A stretch of DNA of 64,000 bases from Hyphomicrobiales bacterium. GTDB lineage: Bacteria; Pseudomonadota; Alphaproteobacteria; Rhizobiales; Rhizobiaceae. The notes under the pieces are model-generated. The model was not told the origin of the DNA, made no database searches, and was given only the letters and a program-made list of their open reading frames with translations. The position numbers and the translations under genes are program-made. The stretch lies in NCBI GenBank assembly GCA_002709005.1, contig PAPH01000060.1, positions 1 to 64,000 of the forward strand, in the 5' to 3' direction. Shown piece after piece: positions 15,459-24,598 of this stretch (the first letter of the stretch is position 1; each line of letters opens with the position of its first letter).

Positions 15459-17545
15459 GCGCCCCCGCCTCCCCGCGCCGCGAACGCAATGGCTCCGCCG
15501 ACAAGGGCGGCGTGATTTACGACGAAACAGAAAACGACGATGACGAGCAGGACGAGGCTATCGCCCCCTCCGATACCGCCGCCAATGCGCTTCTCTCCTC
15601 CATCGAATGGAACGAGAGCCCGGTCGTCAATCCCGGTCTGAAGGGCGCCGAGGTCATCCAGGCCTTCGTCAAGCATCTGCCCAACCAGCCCGGCGTCTAC
15701 CGGATGATGAACGGCGACGGCGACGTCCTTTATGTCGGCAAGGCGAGGTCGCTGAAAAAGCGGGTGACGAACTACGCGCAGGGGCGCGGACATTCCAACC
15801 GCATCACCCGGATGATCCGGGAGACGGCGAACATGGAGTTCGTCACCACCCGCACGGAAACCGAGGCGCTGCTGCTCGAGGCCAACCTCATCAAGCGGCT
15901 GAAGCCGCGCTTCAACGTGTTGATGCGCGACGACAAGTCGTTTCCCTATATCCTGATCACCGGTAATCACGAGGCGCCGGCGATCTACAAGCATCGCGGC
16001 GCGCGGGCGCGCAAGGGCGACTATTTCGGGCCCTTTGCATCGGCCGGCGCCGTCGGCCGGACGATCAATGCGCTGCAGCGGGCATTCCTGCTCCGCACCT
16101 GCACGGATTCGGTCTATGACAGCCGCACGCGGCCCTGCCTCCTCTACCAGATCAAGCGCTGCTCCGGCCCATGCACCGGCGAGATCTCGCCCGGGGACTA
16201 TGCCGGGCTCGTCGACGAGGCGAAGGGGTTTCTGTCAGGCCGCAGCCAGACGGTGAAGGCGCATCTCGCAGAAGCCATGCAAGCGGCTTCGGAGGATCTC
16301 GATTTCGAGCGGGCGGCCGTCTATCGCGACCGTCTCTCCGCGCTGTCGCATGTGCAGAGCCATCAGGGCATCAATCCGCGCACCGTCGAGGAAGCCGATA
16401 TTTTCGCCATACACGTCGATGGCGGGCTGGCCTGCATCCAGGTCTTCTTCTTCCGCACCGGGCAGAACTGGGGCAACCGCGCCTATTTCCCGCGCGCCGA
16501 TGCGTCCATGGAGCCGGGCGAAATTCTCGGCGCCTTCATCGGGCAGTTCTACGATGACAAGCCGGTGCCGAAGCAGATCCTGATCTCCGCCGATTTCGAG
16601 GACCGGGCCCTGCTCGCCGAGGCCCTGTCGACACGCGCCGGCTACAAGGTCACGGTGAGCCAGCCGCAACGCGGCGAAAAGCGCGAGCTCGTCGACGACG
16701 TTCTCTCCAACGCGCGCGAGGCACATGGCCGGCATCTGGCCGAAACCGCCTCGCAGGCGCGGCTGCTCAAGGGGCTCGCCGAGACCTTCGGGCTCAAGAA
16801 GGTGCCGCGCCGCATCGAGGTCTACGACAACTCCCACATCATGGGCACCAATGCGGTTGGCGGCATGATCGTCGCCGGCCCCGAAGGTTTCGTGAAGAAC
16901 CAGTACCGCAAGTTCAACATCCGCTCGGAAGACATCACCCCGGGGGACGATTTCGGGATGATGCGCGAGGTCATGCAGCGGCGTTTCTCGCGGCTTCTCA
17001 AGGACCATGCGGAGGACATGCCGAAGCCGGCGAATGAAACGGCGGGGTCAAGCGAGAACGAGGATGTGGGTGACACCCCCTTCCCCGCCTGGCCGGATCT
17101 GGTGCTGATCGACGGCGGCCAGGGGCAGATGACGGCAGTGCGCGCCATCCTCGACGAACTCGGCATTCGCGAGAACGTCACCGCGATCGGCATAGCCAAG
17201 GGCATGGACCGCGAGGCGGGCCGCGAGCGCTTCTTCATGGACGGTCGCCAGCCCTTCACCCTGCCGCCACGCGATCCGGTGCTCTATTTCATCCAGCGGC
17301 TGCGCGACGAGGCGCACCGCTGGGCCATCGGCAGCCACCGGGCGCGGCGCAAGAAGGAGATGGTCAAGAACCCGCTCGACGAGGTGGCCGGGATCGGCCC
17401 GACCCGCAAGCGGGCGCTGCTGATGCATTTCGGCACCGCCAAGGCGGTCAGCCGCGCCGGGATCGAGGATCTGCGGGAGGTGGAGGGCATTTCGGCGGCG
17501 TTGGCCGAGCAGATCTACAATCATTTCCATGAGGACAAGCGGTAG
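15455..17545 (+). CDS. uvrC: excinuclease ABC subunit UvrC
   Basis: UvrC makes both incisions around bulky lesions marked by UvrB. The 696-residue protein has the GIY-YIG nuclease domain ([19 protein letters not shown]; about residues 83-165), the UvrB-binding UVR segment ([17 protein letters not shown]; about 285-310), the RNase H-like endonuclease domain ([30 protein letters not shown]) and C-terminal helix-hairpin-helix repeats ([16 protein letters not shown]). An acidic, low-complexity N-terminal extension of about 60 residues precedes the nuclease, as in many rhizobia. The start is coupled to the preceding SDR stop. Confidence 0.97.
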   Translation: MSAPASPRRERNGSADKGGVIYDETENDDDEQDEAIAPSDTAANALLSSIEWNESPVVNPGLKGAEVIQAFVKHLPNQPGVYRMMNGDGDVLYVGKARSLKKRVTNYAQGRGHSNRITRMIRETANMEFVTTRTETEALLLEANLIKRLKPRFNVLMRDDKSFPYILITGNHEAPAIYKHRGARARKGDYFGPFASAGAVGRTINALQRAFLLRTCTDSVYDSRTRPCLLYQIKRCSGPCTGEISPGDYAGLVDEAKGFLSGRSQTVKAHLAEAMQAASEDLDFERAAVYRDRLSALSHVQSHQGINPRTVEEADIFAIHVDGGLACIQVFFFRTGQNWGNRAYFPRADASMEPGEILGAFIGQFYDDKPVPKQILISADFEDRALLAEALSTRAGYKVTVSQPQRGEKRELVDDVLSNAREAHGRHLAETASQARLLKGLAETFGLKKVPRRIEVYDNSHIMGTNAVGGMIVAGPEGFVKNQYRKFNIRSEDITPGDDFGMMREVMQRRFSRLLKDHAEDMPKPANETAGSSENEDVGDTPFPAWPDLVLIDGGQGQMTAVRAILDELGIRENVTAIGIAKGMDREAGRERFFMDGRQPFTLPPRDPVLYFIQRLRDEAHRWAIGSHRARRKKEMVKNPLDEVAGIGPTRKRALLMHFGTAKAVSRAGIEDLREVEGISAALAEQIYNHFHEDKR

Positions 17546-17642
17546 CTCCCGTCCCCCTGCCCGGCCTTCCTCGGCTGCCCGCCCTTGACGCAAGGGGGGC
17601 GGAGGGGTCATCTGGCCATGAAAGAATAAAGCGGTAATTTCC

Positions 17643-18227
17643 ATGGCTTCGCGTGCGCTGAACATCCCGAACCTGCTGACCTACGCCCGGATCCTCGCGG
17701 TTCCGCTGATCGTGCTGTGCTTTTTCATCGAAGGGCGGCTGCACGGCTCGGACTCCGCCCGCTGGGTGGCGCTCGTGATCTTCGTCGTGGCCTCGGTGAC
17801 CGACTTTCTCGACGGCTATCTCGCCCGCATCTGGGATCAGACCTCGAATATCGGCCGCATGCTCGACCCGATCGCCGACAAGCTTCTGGTGGCCTCCATC
17901 CTGCTGCTCGTCGCAGCCGACGGCACGATCGCCGGCTGGTCGATCTGGGCGGCGATCATCATCCTGTGCCGCGAGATCCTGGTCTCGGGCCTGCGCGAAT
18001 ATCTCGCCGCGCTCAAGGTCTCCGTGCCGGTGACCAAGATCGCCAAGTGGAAGACCACGGTGCAGATGCTTGCCATCGCCTTCCTGCTGGCAGGCCCCGC
18101 CGGCGACAAGGTGCTGCCCTACACCACAGAGGCTGGCATCACCCTGCTCTGGATAGCCGCGATCGTCACCATTTATACCGGATACGACTATTTCCGCGCC
18201 GGACTACGGCACGTGATCAACGAGTAG
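17643..18227 (+). CDS. pgsA: CDP-diacylglycerol-glycerol-3-phosphate 3-phosphatidyltransferase
   Basis: PgsA makes phosphatidylglycerol phosphate in the inner membrane, the committed step to phosphatidylglycerol and cardiolipin. The 194-residue protein opens with NIPNLLTYARILAVP, typical of PgsA. It has the complete signature: Asp57-Gly58, Ala61-Arg62, Gly71, Asp75, Asp79. The internal ILCREILVSGLREYLA and KIAKWKTTVQM segments match PgsA rather than phosphatidylserine synthases. It is followed after six bases by moaD, an order (uvrC-pgsA-moaD-moaE) common in Rhizobiales. Confidence 0.95.
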   Translation: MASRALNIPNLLTYARILAVPLIVLCFFIEGRLHGSDSARWVALVIFVVASVTDFLDGYLARIWDQTSNIGRMLDPIADKLLVASILLLVAADGTIAGWSIWAAIIILCREILVSGLREYLAALKVSVPVTKIAKWKTTVQMLAIAFLLAGPAGDKVLPYTTEAGITLLWIAAIVTIYTGYDYFRAGLRHVINE

Positions 18228-18233
18228 AACACG

Positions 18234-18485
18234 ATGAAACTGATTTATTTCGCCTGGGTACGCGAGCGGATCGGCAAGGCCGACGAAGAGATCGACCTGC
18301 CCGAGGGTGTCGCCACCATCCGCGAACTGATCGATTTCCTGAAGACGCGCGGCGAGGAATATGAGGCGGCGTTCGAGTTTCCCGAGGTCATCCGCGCGGC
18401 CATCGACCATGAGCATGTCGAGCATTCAGAGAAGATCGGCGCCGCGAGAGAGATCGCTCTCTTCCCGCCCATGACGGGGGGCTGA
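18234..18485 (+). CDS. moaD: molybdopterin synthase sulfur carrier subunit
   Basis: MoaD is an 83-residue ubiquitin-fold carrier whose C-terminal Gly-Gly is thiocarboxylated and donates sulfur to precursor Z during molybdopterin synthesis. The sequence ends ALFPPMTGG, with the required Gly-Gly, and starts MKLIYFAWVRERIGKADEEI. It is tightly linked to moaE (two-base gap), its partner in the heterotetrameric synthase. The window encodes two molybdoenzymes that need this cofactor. Confidence 0.95.
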   Translation: MKLIYFAWVRERIGKADEEIDLPEGVATIRELIDFLKTRGEEYEAAFEFPEVIRAAIDHEHVEHSEKIGAAREIALFPPMTGG

Positions 18486-18487
18486 GA

Positions 18488-18964
18488 ATGCCCGCTGCGC
18501 CGCTCATCGAGATCCGCGTGCAGGCCGGTGACTTCGACGTCTCCGCCGAGATCGACGCGCTCACGAAGGGCCGCGCGGATATCGGGGGCGTGGCGAGTTT
18601 CATCGGGCTGTGCCGCGACGAGGGCGGCGCGCTGTCAGCGCTCGAACTCGAGCATTATCCCGGCATGGCCGAACGGGCGATACGTGCCATCGCCGAGGAG
18701 GCGGTCGCCCGCTTCGCGCTGTCGGCCATTCTCGCCGTTCACCGCTACGGCAAGATCGCGCCGGGCGGCAACATCGTCCTGGTGGCCGCGGCCGCGGGCC
18801 ATCGCCATGCAGCTTTCGAGGGCGCTGAATTCCTGATGGACTACCTCAAGACCGAGGCGCCGTTCTGGAAAAAGGAACACATGGCCGACGGCACGTCCGG
18901 AGACTGGGTCTCGGCGAAGGACGCCGACGACAGCGCCCGCGACCGCTGGAAGGGCAGGTCATGA
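18488..18964 (+). CDS. moaE: molybdopterin synthase catalytic subunit
   Basis: MoaE is the catalytic subunit that converts precursor Z to molybdopterin with sulfur from MoaD. The 158-residue protein shows the family stretches [47 protein letters not shown] and APFWKKEHM, which holds the active-site lysines. It directly follows moaD, and its stop overlaps the ung start by four bases (ATGA), so pgsA-moaD-moaE-ung are probably one transcript. Confidence 0.96.
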   Translation: MPAAPLIEIRVQAGDFDVSAEIDALTKGRADIGGVASFIGLCRDEGGALSALELEHYPGMAERAIRAIAEEAVARFALSAILAVHRYGKIAPGGNIVLVAAAAGHRHAAFEGAEFLMDYLKTEAPFWKKEHMADGTSGDWVSAKDADDSARDRWKGRS

Positions 18965-19644
18965 GCGAGATCCATCTGGAGGAAAGCTGGAAACAGGCGC
19001 TGATCGGCGAATTCGAGAGCCCCTACATGACGGCCCTCAAGAGCTTTCTGAAAGACGAGTACAAGGCCGGCAAGGCGATCTTTCCCAAGGGTTCGGAATA
19101 TTTTCGCGCGCTCGACCTCACCCCGCTCGACAACGTCAAGGTCGTCATTCTCGGCCAGGACCCCTATCACGGCGACGGACAGGCGCACGGGCTGTGCTTC
19201 TCCGTCCGGCCCGGCGTGCGCGTGCCGCCCTCGCTCGTCAACATCTACAAGGAGATCGAGGACGATCTCGACATCCGTCCGCCGCGGCATGGTTTTCTCG
19301 AACATTGGGCCGAACAGGGCGTGCTGCTCTTGAACAGCGTGCTCACCGTCGAACGCGGCCTCGCCGCCTCGCATCAGGGGCGCGGCTGGGAACGTTTTAC
19401 CGACGCGGTGATCGCCAAGGTCAACGGGCTCGACCATCCGGTCGTCTTCATGCTCTGGGGCTCCTATGCGCAGAAGAAGGCAGCCTTCGTCGACCGGCGG
19501 CATCTGGTGCTGAAAGCGCCCCACCCCTCGCCGCTGTCGGCCCATCGCGGCTTCCTCGGCTGCAAGCATTTTTCGAAAGCCAACGCGTTCCTGCAGAAGA
19601 ACGGGCTTGCACCGATCGATTGGATACTGCCCGAAAAGGTGTGA
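18961..19644 (+). CDS. ung: uracil-DNA glycosylase, family 1
   Basis: Ung removes uracil from DNA at the start of base-excision repair. The 227-residue protein has motif A GQDPYH with catalytic Asp67, the uracil-recognition segment LLNSVLTVE, and motif [14 protein letters not shown] with the catalytic His. Length and motifs are canonical. The window also encodes a second, unrelated family-4-like glycosylase at 56094. Confidence 0.97.
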   Translation: MSEIHLEESWKQALIGEFESPYMTALKSFLKDEYKAGKAIFPKGSEYFRALDLTPLDNVKVVILGQDPYHGDGQAHGLCFSVRPGVRVPPSLVNIYKEIEDDLDIRPPRHGFLEHWAEQGVLLLNSVLTVERGLAASHQGRGWERFTDAVIAKVNGLDHPVVFMLWGSYAQKKAAFVDRRHLVLKAPHPSPLSAHRGFLGCKHFSKANAFLQKNGLAPIDWILPEKV

Positions 19645-19779
19645 GGCGGGCGAAACGCACGCTCGGTCGCTTGCTGCCATCCCATGTCACCAGCTATCAG
19701 CATCGCCTAATTGGCACTTGCCCCGCCACAGTTACCGGTTATGGCTTTGCCGCCAGTTTCTTTTTTCCGGGAGTGATCC

Positions 19780-20667
19780 GTGACGCCTATCGATGCAAGC
19801 TTCGGCTCGGCGGCGAGCAACCGCAAGGCTATCCTGCTGATGTGCCTCGGCGCGTTGATGCTGGTCATGAACGACACGTCGGCCAAATGGCTGGTCGACC
19901 GCTACGATCCGTTCCAGATCACGTTCGTGCGCAGCGTGATCACGATTCCGATGATCATTGCCGTCATCCTGGTCAAGGACGGTTTCAGCGGCCTCGGAAC
20001 CAAGCGGTTCGCGCCGCACGCCCTGCGCGGGGTGCTGGTTCTGGCCGCCACATTCTGCTTTTTCAACGCGCTGAAGGTTCTTTCGCTCGCCGATGCAACC
20101 GCGCTCTTCTTCGCCGCTCCCATCTTCATCACCGCACTTTCAGTGCCGCTGCTCGGGGACAAGGTCGGTCCGCGCCGCTGGTCGGCGGTCCTGGTCGGCT
20201 TCATCGGCGTGATGATCATCGTCCAGCCGAGCGCCGAGACGTTCCAGCCCGCATCGCTTTTCGCGGTCGCCACGGCGCTGGTCTACGCCTTCATCATGAT
20301 CAGCTCGCGATGGCTTCATTCGGGCGACACGATGCGCACGGTGGTCTTCTATCTGAGTGCCGTCCCCGCCGTGTACTCGAGCTTCGTGCTCCTCGGCGAC
20401 TGGCCGCCCCTGAAGACGGTGGACCTCGCGGTGTTTGTGGCGATGGCAGTTTTCTGGTCGTTTGGCGTAGCGGTGGTGAGCGAGGCCTTCCGGACCGCGC
20501 CGGCGGCCGTCGTCGCACCCTTCGACTACAGCGCGCTCATTTGGGCGAGCCTCATCGGCTGGCTCGTCTGGGGCACCATCCCCGATTGGACGACCTATCT
20601 CGGCGCCGTCATCATCGCCGCGTCGGGCATCTACATCCTGCTTCGACAGGAAAAGCTCAAGTCATAA
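19780..20667 (+). CDS. EamA/DMT superfamily transporter
   Basis: The 295-residue protein starts at GTG 19780, with GGGAG nine bases upstream. About ten transmembrane helices form two EamA repeats. The early segment GALMLVMNDTSAKWLVDRYDPFQITFVRS and the mid segment SLADATALFFAAPIFITALSVPLLGDKVG resemble rhizobial S-adenosylmethionine or RhaT-like DMT proteins, but the substrate cannot be read off. It stands alone between ung (135-base gap) and a bidirectional terminator. There is another close paralogue at 58439 with the same architecture. Confidence 0.9.
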   Translation: MTPIDASFGSAASNRKAILLMCLGALMLVMNDTSAKWLVDRYDPFQITFVRSVITIPMIIAVILVKDGFSGLGTKRFAPHALRGVLVLAATFCFFNALKVLSLADATALFFAAPIFITALSVPLLGDKVGPRRWSAVLVGFIGVMIIVQPSAETFQPASLFAVATALVYAFIMISSRWLHSGDTMRTVVFYLSAVPAVYSSFVLLGDWPPLKTVDLAVFVAMAVFWSFGVAVVSEAFRTAPAAVVAPFDYSALIWASLIGWLVWGTIPDWTTYLGAVIIAASGIYILLRQEKLKS

Positions 20668-20679
20668 TCCCGCATGAAA

Positions 20680-20706
20680 AAACCGGGCCCCTGCGGGCCC
20701 GGTTTT
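20680..20706. terminator. bidirectional terminator between DMT gene and ndk
   Basis: AAACCGGGCCC and GGGCCCGGTTTT form an 11-bp stem with a four-base loop (CTGC), with A residues before and T residues after. It serves the convergent DMT and ndk genes. Confidence 0.9.
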
Positions 20707-20750
20707 CCGATTCAATTCAGCGGCTTCGCGGAGAAAGCCGTGAAACCGAT

Positions 20751-21173
20751 TCAGCCGACGATTTCTGTGCCGGAGAACCAGTAGGCGATTTCCTCGGCGG
20801 CGGTTTCCGGCGCATCCGAACCGTGGACCGAGTTCTCGCCGATCGACAGCGCGTGCACCTTGCGGATGGTGCCTTCCTCGGCGTTGGCCGGGTTGGTGGC
20901 GCCCATGACTTCGCGGTTCTTGGCGATTGCGTTTTCGCCTTCGAGAACCTGAACGACGGTCGGGCCGGAGGACATGAATTCGGTCAGTTCACCGAAGAAA
21001 GGGCGATCCTTGTGCACGGCGTAGAAGCCTTCGGCCTCACGCAGGCTCATCCAGACGCGCTTGGAGGCAACGACGCGCAGGCCGGCATCCTCGAGCATCT
21101 TGGTGATCGCGCCGGTCAGGTTGCGCTTGGTCGCATCGGGCTTGATCATCGAAAAGGTACGTTCGATCGCCAT
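20751..21173 (-). CDS. ndk: nucleoside diphosphate kinase
   Basis: Ndk transfers the gamma-phosphate between nucleoside triphosphates and diphosphates through a phosphohistidine. The 140-residue protein starts [18 protein letters not shown]. The active-site His117 lies in [12 protein letters not shown], and other family residues (Lys11, Arg-containing GTIRK, Asn114) are present. The ATG at 21173 matches the family start; the in-frame extension to 21278 is not conserved-looking. Monocistronic, ending at a bidirectional terminator. Confidence 0.97.
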   Translation of the reverse strand: MAIERTFSMIKPDATKRNLTGAITKMLEDAGLRVVASKRVWMSLREAEGFYAVHKDRPFFGELTEFMSSGPTVVQVLEGENAIAKNREVMGATNPANAEEGTIRKVHALSIGENSVHGSDAPETAAEEIAYWFSGTEIVG

Positions 21174-21341
21174 GGTTCTCTTCCGTGTGTTGATTGCGGC
21201 GCGGTCCGCCGCCGATTGGCTTTGAAAAACCGGGCCGCGAAGGGCTGCCCGGAGTTGGCGCCTCAATAGCCGCCCCACCGCGACAAGACAAGGGGCAAAG
21301 GGGTTAGCAAGGGGTCAGACACCTTCGCGGCAACGGCGAGC

Positions 21342-22034
21342 TCAGGCGGCGGCAGGCACCTTGCGCCCGGCTCCTTCGAAGAGATCGAGGCAGCGTTCGA
21401 ACCAGGCGCTGACCGGGTCGTCGTCGGCAAGAAGCTTGATCGGCGAGATGACGCGCGCCCATTGCAGCCCGCCAAAGACGATATAGTCGGAAAACAGCGG
21501 CGCTTCACCACCGAGGAAGGGATGGAAGGACAGGGTCTGGCGCATCGGCTCGAGGTTGGCCGACAAGGCATCGATCTGCGCGGCGCCTCCGGCGGCAAGC
21601 TCTTCGAGGGGCTTGCCGAAACGAACCTCGCGGGTCGAGCGGAAATAGGCTTGGTCCTTTTCGGAGAGCCTGTTGAAGATATCCATGATGATGATCGACC
21701 GCAGCGGCACATACATATGCGTAAGGCTCCACCGCTCGACAAAGCGGGCAGCGGCCACGCCGCCGGCCCCGCCGAAGAGCGACGGAGCGTCCGGATAGGT
21801 TTCTTCGAGATATTCGGCGATGGCGAAACTGTCGACGATCATCGTGTCGCCGTCCACGAGAAGCGGAACGGTTTTCGTCGCCCCGCCCTCGATTTCCGGG
21901 ATTGCGGTGAAGGGCGTCGGGCACTCCTCGAAATCGAGGCCCTTGTGGTGAAGCGACATCACCGTCTTCCAGACATGGGGGGAGAAATGCCGGGCAGTAT
22001 CCGCGCCACACAGCGTGTAGAGTTTGAGGGTCAT
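21342..22034 (-). CDS. glutathione S-transferase family protein, etherase-like
   Basis: The 230-residue protein has a thioredoxin-fold N-terminus (MTLKLYTLCGADTARHFSPHVWKTVMSLHHKGLDFEE), then KTVPLLVDGDTMIVDSFAIAEYLEETYP with the cis-Pro and Asp-Ser of the glutathione site, and a helical C-terminal domain. The N-terminal SPHVWKTVMSLHHKGL pattern is like the LigE/beta-etherase-related GST branch. That affinity is suggestive only. It points toward ndk; the 60-base gap from the SH3b gene would allow read-through. It is unlike the other GST in the window at 11276. Confidence 0.87.
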   Translation of the reverse strand: MTLKLYTLCGADTARHFSPHVWKTVMSLHHKGLDFEECPTPFTAIPEIEGGATKTVPLLVDGDTMIVDSFAIAEYLEETYPDAPSLFGGAGGVAAARFVERWSLTHMYVPLRSIIIMDIFNRLSEKDQAYFRSTREVRFGKPLEELAAGGAAQIDALSANLEPMRQTLSFHPFLGGEAPLFSDYIVFGGLQWARVISPIKLLADDDPVSAWFERCLDLFEGAGRKVPAAA

Positions 22035-22094
22035 GGCCTTGCCGCTCCTTGTTGGCAGGTTCCGAAAGGTCGTTCCCGGAGGACCGGCGCGCCG

Positions 22095-22730
22095 TCAGTT
22101 CGTCGCGCCGCACATGCGCAGAAGACCGGGAAGCTCCTGGTCCTCCGAGCAGAGGATGCCGCCCCACTGGTAGCCGACCCGACCGTCGCTCAACACCACG
22201 CGGAACCACTCGAAGCCGTTGAACTCGACATGGGAATTCGAATACAGGATCAACGGCATTCCCTCCGGCAGCGACGCGATGTCCGGGTATTCGGTCCCCG
22301 GCCCCTCCCTGAGCTTGCCGCCGAGCGAGCGGCCCGGTGCGTTTATATCTGTCTCCTCGCCGGGCGTGCCCGGCATGGGCGGGTTGCCATCATCGGGGAC
22401 CTGGCCCGGCGCGGCGGTACCGAGGTTCGACGGATCGGCCGCCGCATCCTGACAGGAAAACTGTTCGCCTCCGAGGAAAACCACCGGCGGGACCTGCACG
22501 GGAATGAAGCGCACGCCGGCTTCCTTGTTGAGCCAGGCACCCTGTCCGTCCGGCGTCAGCAATCCGCCCCGCCCCATGCCGTCAAACCCGCCGACGCCCT
22601 TGTCCGGCGCGATGTCGACCGTGACGTTGATGCCCACATTCGGATCACCGCAACGATAGGATTCGGCGGCCGCGACCGAGGCGAAGAGGGAGGCGCAGGC
22701 AAGGGCCGCCATCGGCAGAAGCATTTTCAT
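22095..22730 (-). CDS. exported SH3b-domain protein
   Basis: The 211-residue protein has a signal peptide (MKMLLPMAALACASLFASVAAA) and a mature N-terminal half (CGDPNVGINVTVDIAPDKG...GAWLNKEAGVRFIPVQVPP) that matches no domain I recognise. A Pro/Gly/Asp-rich linker (about residues 105-130) leads to a bacterial SH3 domain (GGKLREGPGTEYPDIASLPEGMPLILYS...GFEWFRVVLSDGRVGYQWGGIL). SH3b domains bind peptidoglycan or proteins in the envelope. Five cysteines could form disulfides. It lies 29 bases after the DUF2799 lipoprotein gene, probably in one operon. Confidence 0.82.
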   Translation of the reverse strand: MKMLLPMAALACASLFASVAAAESYRCGDPNVGINVTVDIAPDKGVGGFDGMGRGGLLTPDGQGAWLNKEAGVRFIPVQVPPVVFLGGEQFSCQDAAADPSNLGTAAPGQVPDDGNPPMPGTPGEETDINAPGRSLGGKLREGPGTEYPDIASLPEGMPLILYSNSHVEFNGFEWFRVVLSDGRVGYQWGGILCSEDQELPGLLRMCGATN

Positions 22731-22759
22731 CGTATACTCCAGGAGAAAAATTCCGGACG

Positions 22760-23383
22760 TCAGTAGCTGTATCTGGGCGGTATGACCATATCCGGATTTG
22801 CGGCAAAAATTTCGCCGTCGCGCTCGATGGCCCGCAAATCGAGCTCCTCGTGCCGCATCTCGAACCGAAGCCGGTGGATCTCCCGACGCTGGCGGTGAAT
22901 TTCCCGCTCCGCCTCGTTCTCGTTGACCGCGCCCTCGGCGATCTTCTTGCGCAGATCGGCGATCCGGAACTCCGCCTGCCGGATCCGGCTGTCAAGCGAC
23001 TGGATCTTGCGCCTCTGGTCGCTCTCGGCCTTGCCGAGCCGATAGCCGCGCAGGAAGCCGCCGGAGGACTCGGGCGGGCAGACATTGTGATAGGTCTTTC
23101 CGGCGCGGCCCTCCTGCAAGCCGGTGAGCGGGGTGCAGTAGCGGATCACGCCGGCTTGGAAGCCCTGATACCAGAGCGACTGGTCGGGCACGACGCCGGC
23201 CTTTTCGCAGCTCTTGGCGTGGGCGGCGAACCTGCTTTGCGGATCATGGCCCGCAGCGCCGTCCGTTTCGCCGACGACGCGCCAGTCGGCGGCGACACAT
23301 TCCTCCTTGGACATGGTGGCGCAGGAGCCCAGCACAAGCGGCAGGCACAAGACGCCTGCCAACGGCACGAAACGTAAAGTCAC
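22760..23383 (-). CDS. DUF2799 lipoprotein
   Basis: This is a 207-residue lipoprotein. The GTG at 23383 is preferred because a GGGGGG run precedes it; a TTG at 23428 is also in frame. The signal ends in the lipobox VLGSC (Cys at about residue 20). The body matches the DUF2799 pattern: EECVAADWRVVGETDGAAGH, a GFQAGVIRYCTP segment and GGFLRGYRLGKAE. A long charged coiled-coil-like C-terminus follows (RRKIQSLDSRIRQAEFRIADLRKKIAEG...). Function unknown; probably periplasmic or outer-membrane anchored. It precedes the SH3b gene in the same direction. Confidence 0.82.
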   Translation of the reverse strand: MTLRFVPLAGVLCLPLVLGSCATMSKEECVAADWRVVGETDGAAGHDPQSRFAAHAKSCEKAGVVPDQSLWYQGFQAGVIRYCTPLTGLQEGRAGKTYHNVCPPESSGGFLRGYRLGKAESDQRRKIQSLDSRIRQAEFRIADLRKKIAEGAVNENEAEREIHRQRREIHRLRFEMRHEELDLRAIERDGEIFAANPDMVIPPRYSY

Positions 23384-23738
23384 CGCAAATCCCCCCGACG
23401 GAACCCGGCCAGAGATGCCGGCCGGCAAATGCCTCCATGACCATGATTTCTAGAAAGGAGAGGCAGGGCTGTCAAACGCGGCCCGGCAGTATCGGGCCCG
23501 TTCGGTGAAGCGGCACCACAGTGGCCGGAAACAAAACATCCACCATTCGCGCCTCCGATTACCAAGGAGAATCAACGCACATTCAAAATTCAACTTATAT
23601 CGTTCTCTTGATACTTGTTCCGCCGGTAACACTTCGGAGACCATGTCCGGAAGCTCCGCGAAACCACATCACGACGGAAAGCATTGTTCCTGCAGTTCCT
23701 CGGGAGAGCCCTGGAGCAGAAGAAACAGGAGCAGCATC
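23384..23738. other. intergenic region, divergent promoters of DUF2799 and glycine-rich genes
   Basis: This 355-base region separates two genes that point away from each other. It is locally AT-richer around 23575-23620 (CATTCAAAATTCAACTTATATCGTTCTCTTGATACTTG), the most likely place for promoters. An orphan AAGGAG occurs near 23565 without a convincing ORF after it. Short ORFs here overlap the start of the glycine-rich gene in other frames and lack ribosome sites. No terminator or RNA gene was recognised. Confidence 0.4.
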
Positions 23739-24431
23739 ATGACGAACATCAACAAGAAACTTATGATCGGTCTTGCGGCGGGCGCGCTTGCCGTTGCAAT
23801 GCCACTTTCGGCCTCGGCCCAGTCGCTCGGCATCGGCAGCACGGATAGCGGCGGTGTCGGCGCCAGTGTCGGCGGCAATGGCAGTGGCGGGCTGGGTGCC
23901 AGTGTCGGTCTGGGCGGCGCGGGCAGCGTCGATGCGAGCGTCGGCGGTACCGGCACCGGCGGCCTGGGCGCAGATGCGGGTGCCAATGTCGGCGGCACCG
24001 GCGGCGTCGACGCGGGGGCAACAGCGAGCATTGGCGGAAGCGACGGCACGAGCGCCGATGTCGACGCCAGCGTCGGCGGCACGGGCGGCACCGGCAACAC
24101 CAACCTCGGCGCCAGCCTTCGCACCAGCGGCCCGACCGACCTCGACGCCAACGTCGACGCCAATGTCGGCGACCTGAACGCCGATGCCGATGTGAATATC
24201 GGCGACGATACCGGCATTGCGGCCGCGCTCGGCTTCACCAGCGACGACGATGCGGCGGAACCCGGCACACCGGGCATCGACCCCGGCATCACCAGTTCGG
24301 TGAGCAACATGAGCGCCGAGGAACTCGCGGCCTACAAGAAGAAGTGCATCGACGTCCTTCGTTCTCCGGCGAGTTTCGAAAGCGACCTCGTCGATCTTTG
24401 CAAGCTGGTTCGCGAAGCCGCGGCCCGGTAG
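23739..24431 (+). CDS. secreted glycine-rich repeat protein of unknown function
   Basis: The product is 230 residues with AGGAG eight bases before the ATG. A signal peptide (MTNINKKLMIGLAAGALAVAMPLSASA) is followed from about residue 30 to 160 by imperfect 10-16-residue repeats of the type x-A-S-V-G-G-x-G-(S/T)-G-G-L/V. They begin Gly/Ser-rich and become Asp/Asn-rich toward the end (DANVDANVGDLNADADVNIGDD). The C-terminal 40 residues (SAEELAAYKKKCIDVLR...LVDLCKLVREAAAR) are helical with two cysteines. The repeat resembles low-complexity extracellular or adhesin-like proteins. No family was recognised and no catalytic motif is present. Confidence 0.8.
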   Translation: MTNINKKLMIGLAAGALAVAMPLSASAQSLGIGSTDSGGVGASVGGNGSGGLGASVGLGGAGSVDASVGGTGTGGLGADAGANVGGTGGVDAGATASIGGSDGTSADVDASVGGTGGTGNTNLGASLRTSGPTDLDANVDANVGDLNADADVNIGDDTGIAAALGFTSDDDAAEPGTPGIDPGITSSVSNMSAEELAAYKKKCIDVLRSPASFESDLVDLCKLVREAAAR

Positions 24432-24465
24432 CCTCGGGGACGCTCCCCACCCATACGCACCAACT

Positions 24466-24500
24466 GGCGGTCCGGCTTCCGGGCCGCCCTTTTCGTTTTG
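24466..24500 (+). terminator. intrinsic terminator of the glycine-rich gene
   Basis: GGCGGTCCGG and CCGGGCCGCC form a ten-position stem with one mismatch around CTT, followed by CTTTTCGTTTT. It lies 35 bases after the stop. Confidence 0.8.
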
Positions 24501-24598
24501 TGCCCGTTTGCCACACTTCCCCGTTTTGGACGCCTTCCAGCGCGCCGTTTTAGCGGGACGGCTTGCAACGTGACGCCGGCTCGGTCAAAAGCGCGGCC

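Noticed and set aside
17546-17642. possible terminator after uvrC (GCCCTTG-ACG-CAAGGGGGGC)
   Set aside because: The stem is imperfect and no T run follows, and pgsA continues on the same strand.
19194-21269. 691-codon open frame across ung, the DMT gene and ndk
   Set aside because: It runs through three well-supported genes in another frame and through a terminator.
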